Shown piece after piece: positions 53,215 to 60,817 of a stretch of 60,817 nucleotides of DNA. This DNA comes from Microcaldota archaeon. Its GTDB lineage: Archaea; Micrarchaeota; Micrarchaeia; Micrarchaeales; Micrarchaeaceae. The stretch is taken from NCBI GenBank assembly GCA_021821445.1, contig JAKACK010000004.1, positions 1 through 60,817 on the forward strand, read 5' to 3'. Under the pieces are notes generated by a model that made no database searches, was not told the origin of the DNA, and worked only from the letters and a program-made list of their open reading frames with translations. Made by a program: the position numbers and the translations under genes. How positions within the stretch are numbered: position 1 is the stretch's first letter; each line of letters begins with the position of its first letter.

Positions 53215-56200
53215 ATACTTTACATTAATAAGATTTCAATACATAATTTTAAGTCCTTCAAAGGTGCAAATATAAAGTTTAAACAAGGCTTTAATTGCAT
53301 TGTTGGACCTAACGGTGCAGGAAAATCAAATATATGCGATTCTTTACTCTTTGCACTTGGGGAAACTTCACTTAAAAGAATGAGAGTTAGTAAAACCACA
53401 CAATTACTTAATTCGATAGTTGCAAAAAATAGCGATGGAATAAAAAAAGCATCTGTTACTATATCTTTCACAGGAGATGCAAATTTTACTATAAAGAGAA
53501 GTGTTAATAGTGAGGGAAAAATTAGTTATAGGCTTAATGACAAAAAAACAACTAGGCAAGAAATAATAGATATGCTTAATAGAAATGGTGCACTAGTTAA
53601 TGAAACAAATACTATAACACAAGGAGAAATAATACGTATCTTGAATTTTAATATAAAAGAGAGAAGAGCTTTATTGGACATTGCTTCAGGTATAAAAGAA
53701 TTTGATGAAAAAAGGCAGGATTCGTTAAAAGAGCTTGAAAAAGTAGATGCAAAGATAAGTAATGTAAAGGTTTTATTGAATGAAAGAGTAGGATTTTTAA
53801 ATGAGTTAAAAAAAGAGAAGGATGATGCAGAAGCTTATGGTAAATTAGATGTTGAAATAAAAAGATTGAGTTATACCATACTAAAAAAAAGATTTATAGA
53901 AATAGAAAAAAATGTGTCTGAGATAAATAATAATTTAGATCAATATAAGGTTAAAATACAGGAGATTAATACAAGATTATCTGAATTAGATTCAAAAACC
54001 GCAGATTTTAACAAGAAACATATAGAGATTTCAAAGAAATTATCGGATAAATCACAGGAATTTAATAGGATAAACAGGATAATTGAAGATATAAATAAAG
54101 ATATAGCGGTTTACTCTGCAAAAATAGAGGATTTACAAAATAATTTAAATAACATTTTGGAGCAAGTTTCATCTTATAAAAATGAAAGAGAACAATCAAA
54201 ATTTACAATAGATAACAATAATAAAATTTTATCTACATTGAAAGATACACTAAAAGATCTTTTAGGAGATTATGAAAAATATGAATCTAATAATAATACT
54301 AATTTAGATAGTTATAAAGCAATACAAGCTTCATATGAACAACTTAGTACAAAGATAGATGAATTAAATACAAATAAAACAGATAAGTTAGTTAACTTAA
54401 ATAGATTAAATGCAGAAAATGATTCTATAATCTCTGATATCAATAGATTAAAATCTGAATTAGATTCTCAGAGTAATAATCTATCTAATTTTATTAGGGA
54501 TAAAACAGAATTAACAAAAAGGATATCAGAAGAAGGAAAAAATATAACTAAATTGAAACAAGACCGTATAAATATAGCAAAGTCCGTTGATGAATTAAAT
54601 CGTAAAGTTATAAATTTAAGAGAACAGTTATCATTATATGGAGGTGCTACAGATAATCTTAATGATGTACTGAAAAAAACTATAAAAACCGGTTTTTATG
54701 GTAGGGCATATGAACTTTGTAATTATGATGAAAAATATTCTGATGCTATAAACGCAGCTGTTGGTGGTAGGCTTAATTATTTTGTTGTTGAAAACATGGA
54801 AGTTGCAAATGATGCAATTAAAATTTTAAAACGAAATTTAATGGGTAGAGCATCTTTCATACCATTAAGAGATTTATCAAGAACTTTAGAGATAGATAAA
54901 AAATTAAACCCTCTTATAAATTACATAAATTTTGATATTAAATATAAAAGTGCTTTTGACTATCTATTTTCAAATACTTACTTAATAAGTGATATTAAGG
55001 AGGCAAAAAATTTAGGTTTAGGTAGGCATAGATTTGTTACTTTAGATGGTGAACTTGTAGAACCATCAGGTATAGTTACAGGAGGACGTTCGAAAAATAA
55101 TGTTGCTTATCCAGGTAAATTAAGAGCAATTTTAAATGAAGAGGAAACAGAAAGAATCGCTTTGATGAATACACAAAAGCAGATTGATGAGGATATAAAT
55201 AACACTTTTATAAATTTATCCAAAGATCAAACAACTCTAGAAAATTTGATAAATAATAATGGAAGTTTGGAGGAATCTAAGAAAAAATATAATGAGGAAT
55301 TGGATAATTTAAATAAAAAACTTGAGACAAATAAAAAAAATTCAGAGGAGTTAAGAGATTCAATAGAAAAATTAGATCTTATGAAAAATAAATTTGTATC
55401 AGAACTTGAGATTTTAAAAACAAAAATAAAAGAAATGAGCAACGATATGAATCAAGAGGAGGTAGCTAAATTTAAAGAATTAAAATCTAAAATAGATAAT
55501 ATAAAGGTAGAGATAGCATCTAAAGAAAAAGAAAATCATATGAATATGGAAAGATTAGATAAATTGAATTTAGATTTAGATAAATTAAATGAGCAGATAA
55601 AAACATTAAAATTGCAATTAGAGGATTATAACTTAAAAATTTCAAAATTAAAGGGGGAAAAAGAAAAAAATGAAAATGAGATAAAAGGTCACAATAAGAA
55701 TTCGACCTCTTATTATGATGAATTAAAATCAATAGAAAAATCCCTTTCAGATTTAGGCTTTGAAAAAGGTAGTCTATCTTCAGATTTGACAAAATATACA
55801 AATGAGGTAAATAATTTAAATTCTAAAAAAGTTGAATTTGATGTACGTTTAACAGATATAAAGGCAGAATTGTCAACATATACTGAAAAAATAGAAGAAA
55901 TCGATGGGAACTTAGACTTCTTAACTGAATTACTTAGTAAGGATAAAAAGAAACTTTCAGAATTTGGAAATGTTAATTTAAAAGCACCAGATATGTACAA
56001 GGAGAAAAGTAAAGATGTTGAGGAAACTGCGGATAAATTAAATGTCCTTGAAAGTGAAAAAGCATCTATATTGAATATGATAAAAGAGATAGAAGTCAAA
56101 AAATTAGAGGTGTTTAACGAAACTTTTGATTTTGTGAATAAAAACTTTTCAATGCTTTATAAATCAACTTTCGGTACAAATGGAAGGCTTAAACTGGATA

Positions 56201-56568
56201 ATGTAAAAGACCCATTTAATTCAGGACTATTGATTTATGTTGAGAAAAAGAGCGGTAGAGAGGAGTCTGTAGATTCTTTATCTGGTGGTGAAAAATCGTT
56301 TACTTTATTAATATTGCTGTTCTCAATATTAATGCATAATCCTATGTCATTTTATATATTTGATGAAATAGATTCCGCATTGGATAAAGAAAATTCAAAA
56401 AAACTTTCAACCTTAATAAAAAAATTAAGTGAAAAATCTCAATTTATAGTTGTTAGCCACAACGATACTCTTATAACCTCTGCAGATGCTGTTTTAGGTT
56501 TTGTAAATCAGAACGATGAATCTAGAGTTGTTGGGATAGAGTTAGTTGATTTTAAAAATAAGGTGTGA
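53215..56568 (+). CDS. smc: Chromosome segregation ATPase SMC, apparent AUA start
   Basis: 1117 residues. Walker A GPNGAGKSN begins at residue 31, the hinge (about 500-640) has GFYGRAYELC, INAAVGGRLNYFVV and EPSGIVTGGRSK, two long coiled coils surround it, and the head ends with LSGGEKSFTLLILLF, FDEIDSALDKEN and VSHND. In the open frame from 53161 there is no ATG, GTG or TTG before 53380; starting there would delete the Walker A. ATA at 53215 gives MLYINKISIHNFKSF, a standard SMC N-terminus, with a ribosome site three bases before. No scpA/scpB is next to it. Confidence 0.93.
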   Translation: MLYINKISIHNFKSFKGANIKFKQGFNCIVGPNGAGKSNICDSLLFALGETSLKRMRVSKTTQLLNSIVAKNSDGIKKASVTISFTGDANFTIKRSVNSEGKISYRLNDKKTTRQEIIDMLNRNGALVNETNTITQGEIIRILNFNIKERRALLDIASGIKEFDEKRQDSLKELEKVDAKISNVKVLLNERVGFLNELKKEKDDAEAYGKLDVEIKRLSYTILKKRFIEIEKNVSEINNNLDQYKVKIQEINTRLSELDSKTADFNKKHIEISKKLSDKSQEFNRINRIIEDINKDIAVYSAKIEDLQNNLNNILEQVSSYKNEREQSKFTIDNNNKILSTLKDTLKDLLGDYEKYESNNNTNLDSYKAIQASYEQLSTKIDELNTNKTDKLVNLNRLNAENDSIISDINRLKSELDSQSNNLSNFIRDKTELTKRISEEGKNITKLKQDRINIAKSVDELNRKVINLREQLSLYGGATDNLNDVLKKTIKTGFYGRAYELCNYDEKYSDAINAAVGGRLNYFVVENMEVANDAIKILKRNLMGRASFIPLRDLSRTLEIDKKLNPLINYINFDIKYKSAFDYLFSNTYLISDIKEAKNLGLGRHRFVTLDGELVEPSGIVTGGRSKNNVAYPGKLRAILNEEETERIALMNTQKQIDEDINNTFINLSKDQTTLENLINNNGSLEESKKKYNEELDNLNKKLETNKKNSEELRDSIEKLDLMKNKFVSELEILKTKIKEMSNDMNQEEVAKFKELKSKIDNIKVEIASKEKENHMNMERLDKLNLDLDKLNEQIKTLKLQLEDYNLKISKLKGEKEKNENEIKGHNKNSTSYYDELKSIEKSLSDLGFEKGSLSSDLTKYTNEVNNLNSKKVEFDVRLTDIKAELSTYTEKIEEIDGNLDFLTELLSKDKKKLSEFGNVNLKAPDMYKEKSKDVEETADKLNVLESEKASILNMIKEIEVKKLEVFNETFDFVNKNFSMLYKSTFGTNGRLKLDNVKDPFNSGLLIYVEKKSGREESVDSLSGGEKSFTLLILLFSILMHNPMSFYIFDEIDSALDKENSKKLSTLIKKLSEKSQFIVVSHNDTLITSADAVLGFVNQNDESRVVGIELVDFKNKV

Positions 56569-56570
56569 GA

Positions 56571-57668
56571 TTGACTAAAATTAATAAACGAAAAATTAAA
56601 AATATAAAAAAACATAAGGCTCATACAATTAATAGTCCTATTTATAACAAAGAATCTAAAAAAAGCAAAACAGAGTCTTCTTTAAAAGAAAATAAAAAAA
56701 GATTGGTTTTATGGCCTATTTACTTATTATTTTTTATATTTTTGATATTATATTTTATATTTGAGCATGAGCCTGATTTATCTATAATATTTGGATTGAC
56801 GTCCTTTATATTACTTGTTTTATTGTTGGGATTTGAAATAACCTCTAGCTTTAAAAGTGAGGGATATAAAAAAGTTATAATCGAGGTATTTGGTACTATA
56901 ATTGTGGTAGCTGTAATTTGGATATCTCTAATATATCTATTAAATACGAATTATCCAATAAATGTTGTGCCTAGCTGTAGTATGCGTCCTGCTTTAATTA
57001 GAGGAGATATTATTGCAATCTATGGAATAACTAATATAACACAGATAAAGGCACCTATTGTAAATGTTAGTAGCACTGAAATGAATGCTATTTTAAATCC
57101 TGATTATTCTGATTCATTATCATGTGTTGCTTATACTTACATAAATGGAAGTGTACATATATCACAAGATTACAAATCAGGTTGGATTATAGGGCTTTAT
57201 AAGAATTATGGTGGGAAAGAGGAGATTTTGAATAATTCAAATGGTTATCCTATATCTTACAATTGCGGTGTTAGGGATATTAGATATAATAATGGTACTA
57301 TTGGTAGAGAGGCATATTTAGAATCAATAACTATAAATAATCACACAATATCTGGAGATGCTAATAATAGTATAGTTGTTTATAGAACCCTACCTAGTGA
57401 TTTATTTTATAAAGAGGGTGACTCTTTTATAGTTCATAGAGCTTATGTTATACTTAATGATAGTGGAAAATATTATATAGCCACAAAAGGAGATAATAAT
57501 CCGGGATTGGATATGGAATATTACAATTATCCTCCCGAAGAAAATCAAATCGTTGGTAAGGTTATTGGAAAAGTTCCATATTTAGGGTATTTAAAATTGA
57601 TTATTAGTGGAGATTTTTCACCTCCTGCGGGGTGTAATTCAACAGTAATACATTCATGGGAATCTTAA
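56571..57668 (+). CDS. Signal peptidase I (archaeal/ER type)
   Basis: 365 residues from a TTG at 56571 behind GGTGTGAGA. A basic, Lys-rich cytosolic start is followed by three membrane spans (LYFIFEHEP side), then the Ser box VVPSCSMRPAL with catalytic S137, the region GDIIAIYG and the His box GDSFIVHRAYVIL of the His-using S26B type rather than Lys. Two long lobes (residues 165-260) rich in N-x-S/T face outward. It cleaves signal peptides of exported proteins. It is 3 bases past the smc stop. Confidence 0.88.
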   Translation: MTKINKRKIKNIKKHKAHTINSPIYNKESKKSKTESSLKENKKRLVLWPIYLLFFIFLILYFIFEHEPDLSIIFGLTSFILLVLLLGFEITSSFKSEGYKKVIIEVFGTIIVVAVIWISLIYLLNTNYPINVVPSCSMRPALIRGDIIAIYGITNITQIKAPIVNVSSTEMNAILNPDYSDSLSCVAYTYINGSVHISQDYKSGWIIGLYKNYGGKEEILNNSNGYPISYNCGVRDIRYNNGTIGREAYLESITINNHTISGDANNSIVVYRTLPSDLFYKEGDSFIVHRAYVILNDSGKYYIATKGDNNPGLDMEYYNYPPEENQIVGKVIGKVPYLGYLKLIISGDFSPPAGCNSTVIHSWES

Positions 57669-57677
57669 AGTGATAAA

Positions 57678-58199
57678 ATGGCAAAATCTGATGTAGATAA
57701 GGTAACTGAAGAAACTATAGAAAAAGGAGGGATACTTGTAAAATTCTACTTTGATATGCAGAATGATGATAAGGACAAATTGCAGCCACTTATGACAGAT
57801 TTAATAAATAATAGGTTAATGAAAGAACCTGGTATGGTATATTGTTATGGGGCTATAGAAGAACCTATAAAAGTAAAAGACACCTATAGTACAGTAGCAG
57901 AAGTAACTCTTTTATTTGATAAACCTTCTCATTTATTTAGGGTTTCTTTTAATTATGCACCTGCAGGTATAGAGATATTGAAACCTGGAAAAGATGTTGT
58001 TTTCACATCATTTGAATTGCAAACGATACTTATGGATTTGTCAGAAATATCCGTCAATTACTCCAAATATATATTAGAGCATATTATGAATAAAGATGAG
58101 ATAAACGCAATAGGAACTGCAATAGATAATAGAAAGGCAGTTGGAGAAAATATATTAAAAGGAGAAGATGATAAAAAGGATAATAATGATAAAAATTAG
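57678..58199 (+). CDS. Unknown conserved-looking protein after signal peptidase
   Basis: 173 residues, soluble and acidic. I do not recognise it. A beta-rich middle (VYCYGAIEEPIKVKDTYSTV, AEVTLLFDKPSHLFRVSF) is followed by helices (SFELQTILMDLSEISVNYSKYIL). The tail is a low-complexity DDKKDNNDKN. GTGATAAA precedes the ATG. Ten bases separate it from signal peptidase, so it is in the M50-SMC-SPase transcript. Confidence 0.55.
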   Translation: MAKSDVDKVTEETIEKGGILVKFYFDMQNDDKDKLQPLMTDLINNRLMKEPGMVYCYGAIEEPIKVKDTYSTVAEVTLLFDKPSHLFRVSFNYAPAGIEILKPGKDVVFTSFELQTILMDLSEISVNYSKYILEHIMNKDEINAIGTAIDNRKAVGENILKGEDDKKDNNDKN

Positions 58200-58204
58200 T
58201 TAGT

Positions 58205-59647
58205 TTATTTTTCTCTATCTTTGTACCATACAGTACCATATTCGGTATCTTCAAGATTTATTTTATAATTATCTTTTATAAGTTTTCTAATTTTATCTGC
58301 TTCCTCAAAATTTTTATCCTTTCTAAATGAATCTCTTTTTTGTATTAATTCTTTAACTTCTTTTTGGAGAGGTTCTTTATAAAAATCTTTTTTAAGTATA
58401 CCGAATATACCTGCATATTCTGAGATTTTACTTAGAATATATGATTTTGATTCTTTTGTAATTCCTTCGTGTGATTCTAAATATTGTCTGATTTGAGTCA
58501 TTGCACTTATCAATCTCATTAAAGCTACAGACGTATTAAAATTTGCATTCATTAAGTCTGTAAATTCTGTTGAAAAGGTATTTATTTTGGCTAAAATTTC
58601 GTCTTCGTCTTTATCTTTTTCTTTTATTTCTGGATAGTTATATAGCATATTCAAAGTGTTATAAAGATAGTTTAATTTCTTTTCTGATTCTTTCATCATG
58701 TTATCTGTATAGTTTATTTCTTTTCTATAATTACTTGATACCATGAGTAATCTTAAAGCTTCTGGATCATATTTTTTTAATGTATCTCGTATTGTTATGA
58801 AATTTTTAAGGCTTTTACTCATTTTTACATTATTTATATTTAAAACTCCTACATGAACCCAGTACTTTACAAATGGCTTTTTTCCAAAAGCTGCTTCGGC
58901 TTGTGCAATTTCATTTGTGTGATGTGGGAATATAAGTTCACTTGCACCACCGTGTAAATCATATTGTGGTCCAAATACTTTATAGGTCATTGCAGTATCT
59001 TCGATATGCCAACCTGGTCTACCTATAAATTTTTTAGTTTTTGCTCTTATAATCAATTCTATTTCCCAGCTAGGTTCGCCAGGTTTAGCCGCTTTCCATA
59101 AAGCAAAATCATATACATTTTTTTTACCCTCTTTTGGTTCTATTCTGTGCTTTTGAAGTTCTTCAAGTTTCATTCCTGAAAGTTTGGTATAATCCTTAAA
59201 TTTGTCAACATCAAAATATATATCACCATCTAAATCATATGCATAGTCTCTATCAAGCAGCATTTGTATTTGATATCTAATTGTGTCTATATAATCATGG
59301 GACCTCAAATATTCTGTTACTCCTTGTTTTACTCCGATAGTTTCCATATCTTCTAAAAATCTTTTCTCATATGTGCGTTCTAATTCTTCAGGTGTCATAT
59401 TTTTTTCTTTTGCCTTATTTATTATTTTATCATCTATATCAGTGATGTTTTGTACATATGTTACTTTATAACCCTCATGTCTTAGCCAATTAGCTATTAC
59501 ATCGAATATTATGTAATTTCTAGCATGACCCAAATGTGCATCATCATAGGGGGTTTGACCACACACAAACATTTTGACAGTTTTGTCTTTCATTGGAATA
59601 AACTCCTCTTCGGATCTACTTAATGTATTGAATACTTTTAAACTCAT
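58205..59647 (-). CDS. cysS: Cysteinyl-tRNA synthetase
   Basis: 480 residues, class I. Zinc-related C29 in FVCGQTPYDDAHLGHARN with the HIGH-type HLGH (38-41); KMSKSLKN with the KMSKS loop; WHIEDTAMTYKVFG and GGASELIFPHHTNEIAQAE for Cys recognition. Anticodon-binding DALR-like C-terminus. Full length. The start overlaps the DUF763 stop as ATGA, so the two are translationally coupled. Confidence 0.96.
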   Translation of the reverse strand: MSLKVFNTLSRSEEEFIPMKDKTVKMFVCGQTPYDDAHLGHARNYIIFDVIANWLRHEGYKVTYVQNITDIDDKIINKAKEKNMTPEELERTYEKRFLEDMETIGVKQGVTEYLRSHDYIDTIRYQIQMLLDRDYAYDLDGDIYFDVDKFKDYTKLSGMKLEELQKHRIEPKEGKKNVYDFALWKAAKPGEPSWEIELIIRAKTKKFIGRPGWHIEDTAMTYKVFGPQYDLHGGASELIFPHHTNEIAQAEAAFGKKPFVKYWVHVGVLNINNVKMSKSLKNFITIRDTLKKYDPEALRLLMVSSNYRKEINYTDNMMKESEKKLNYLYNTLNMLYNYPEIKEKDKDEDEILAKINTFSTEFTDLMNANFNTSVALMRLISAMTQIRQYLESHEGITKESKSYILSKISEYAGIFGILKKDFYKEPLQKEVKELIQKRDSFRKDKNFEEADKIRKLIKDNYKINLEDTEYGTVWYKDREK

Positions 59648-60747
59648 ATTACCACTTTTTTATTTTTTTGATCATCTATGTAATGACTTTCTAAATCATT
59701 ATTTAGATGTTTTAAAATATTATCTTGATCATATTTATTTAATTTTATATTATTTATAATGTCCTTCATTGAAGTTATAACCGTATCATAATCGTTTAAA
59801 TTTATTTTATAAGGAATTCCATCTTTACCTCCTAAATTATAAGAATATAGTACCGGATCTCGTTCATAGATTTCATCTTTGTATATTAATGATGATATTA
59901 GTGCAATTGACCTTAATGTTTTTCTTCCTATCCCTTTTACAAGTAGTAGTTCATCGTAATCTTTTGGTTGAATTTCGTTCGCATATTTTAATAAATTTGC
60001 CGCAGATTTATTTATATCTATATTTTCTAATATATTATGCCTAGAAGGTAAATAGTAGGCTTTATCAAAATTTATTATATCATTAAAGGATTCTTTAATC
60101 ATATTTAGACTTGATGACTTAATTTTAGAGTTCTTATTAAATGTCAGGTCTAATGTGGTTTGCGATTTATTGCCATTTATAGATGTATTAGGCTCATTTG
60201 ATAAATTTTCTAGATCTATTTTATCAGAACTTATTTGAAATCTGATTGCAGTATTGCTATTATTAGAAAACATTCCCTGCTGTACAACACCCCATTTATT
60301 TTTTGAGAATATAAAGTTATGGTGATATATTCCAAAATTATCATAAATTAAAGATGAGTCTATTTTAGCGGTTAATCTACTATATTTTATAAATTTATCA
60401 CTATTTGAAATAGATAGGTAATCTGAACCTTTTATAATATCGTTAGGTGTTTTTAATCCTGCTTTTCCCTTACCCCCTGCTATATATACATCTGAATTCT
60501 CGTTTAAGGCTTCTTTTAATGCTGCCATAGTTACTGTGGTAGTCCCACTACTATGCCAATCATAACCTACAGCGCAAGATAGTGCTTGAAACCAATAAGG
60601 ATCAGTTAATCGTTTAATTAATTCATCTGCGCCGAATTCATCAATAATTTCATTTGAAATTAGTGATATTAATTTTACCATTCTACTATATAGCCATTTT
60701 GGTGCACGGCCTCCGTGTAATGGTAAAAATGAATAACTTTGCATCAT
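59644..60747 (-). CDS. DUF763 protein
   Basis: 367 residues. The family start SFLPLHGGRAPKWLYSRMVKL, then DPYWFQALSCAVGYDWHSSGTTT and VYIAGGKGKAGLKTPNDI are diagnostic for DUF763. The late segment LLLVKGIGRKTLRSIALISSLIY looks like a helix-hairpin-helix, which suggests nucleic acid contact. Function not established. ATG at 60745-60747 or the next codon. Shares a transcript with cysS. Confidence 0.9.
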   Translation of the reverse strand: MMQSYSFLPLHGGRAPKWLYSRMVKLISLISNEIIDEFGADELIKRLTDPYWFQALSCAVGYDWHSSGTTTVTMAALKEALNENSDVYIAGGKGKAGLKTPNDIIKGSDYLSISNSDKFIKYSRLTAKIDSSLIYDNFGIYHHNFIFSKNKWGVVQQGMFSNNSNTAIRFQISSDKIDLENLSNEPNTSINGNKSQTTLDLTFNKNSKIKSSSLNMIKESFNDIINFDKAYYLPSRHNILENIDINKSAANLLKYANEIQPKDYDELLLVKGIGRKTLRSIALISSLIYKDEIYERDPVLYSYNLGGKDGIPYKINLNDYDTVITSMKDIINNIKLNKYDQDNILKHLNNDLESHYIDDQKNKKVVI

Positions 60748-60748
60748 A

Positions 60749-60817
60749 TCATTTTGTAAAATTTAGACTTTGCTTTACACCTAATGAAAATTTTGGAGTA
60801 TTTGACATCTCTATATC
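60749..60817 (-). CDS. C-terminal end of an upstream gene, cut by window edge
   Basis: The minus-strand frame ends with a TGA at 60749-60751, two bases before the DUF763 start, and is open to the window edge. The last 22 residues read DIEMSNTPKFSLGVKQSLNFTK. Too short to name; it could also be a 19-residue ORF of its own from the internal ATG. Confidence 0.5.
   Translation of the reverse strand, partial: DIEMSNTPKFSLGVKQSLNFTK

Noticed and set aside
53380-53382. ATG at 53380 as the smc start
   Set aside because: It would remove the Walker A loop and the conserved N-terminal strand, which are encoded in frame just upstream with a ribosome site.

Overview
The window is a gene-dense, strongly A+T-rich stretch of an archaeal chromosome. 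Archaeal markers include a thermosome, prefoldin beta, ribosomal proteins L14e and L34e, RNA polymerase subunit K, diphthamide synthesis genes (dph6, dphB), mevalonate kinase with type II IPP isomerase, a geranylgeranyl reductase, an archaeal D-aminoacyl-tRNA deacylase and a fused three-unit tRNA-splicing endonuclease. That fused endonuclease, tRNA introns (one in an unusual place), small compact genes, and genes shared with acidophiles (DUF929, SQR-like flavoprotein plus DUF1641, Rieske/cytochrome b) point to an ARMAN-type DPANN archaeon, most likely Parvarchaeum-like. The lineage is inference; no 16S rRNA lies in the window.

Layout. 1-8.3 kb: aminotransferase (cut by the edge) and dph6, two tandem double-Lrp regulators, two endonuclease III paralogues around fni, a small Lrp and a divergent peroxiredoxin. 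8.4-12 kb: an odd proline-type tRNA, a member of an unrecognised PD-(D/E)xK-like family, a lone ABC ATPase with an unknown partner, and a racemase-like protein. 12-16.4 kb: Rieske protein, cytochrome b and three small membrane proteins on the minus strand, divergent from tatA-tatC. 16.4-25 kb: isochorismatase-like protein, Yip1-like protein, second PD-like protein, prefoldin beta, Mre11-like nuclease, the adkA-DUF106-L34e-L14e cluster and thermosome. 25-31 kb: AAA/DUF4143 ATPase with palindromic upstream sites, DUF1641 and SQR-like pair, a TnpB-only insertion element with G+C-richer DNA, and an Mrp ATPase with no cysteine. 31-36 kb: SSB, cell-surface genes (flippase-like, GT4, DUF929, PAP2) and intron-containing tRNA-Trp. 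36-42.3 kb: dtdA, Lhr-type helicase, dphB, endA, an orphan gene and tRNA-Lys with a 15-nt intron in the T-loop. 42.4-51.2 kb: HD hydrolase and VKOR, mevalonate kinase, HAD, radical SAM, proS, tRNA-Gln, alaX, GGR, rpoK. 51.2-60.8 kb: phosphoesterase, M50 protease, SMC (apparent AUA start), signal peptidase, unknown, cysS, DUF763.

How the parts fit. The Tat genes sit back to back with their probable substrate, the Rieske protein, and the cytochrome b operon and SQR-like/DUF1641 pair suggest membrane electron transfer from quinol and sulfide. mvk, fni and GGR are three steps of archaeal lipid synthesis. The fused EndA and the two tRNA introns match each other: the tRNA-Lys precursor shows only a relaxed bulge-helix-loop, the kind of substrate this enzyme class is known to accept. 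Translation signals are uniform: internal operon genes usually carry GGTGAT or GTGAT a few bases before the start, while several first genes have TTTAAATA about 30 bases before the start codon, suggesting leaderless mRNAs. I see no CRISPR array, rRNA or phage region.
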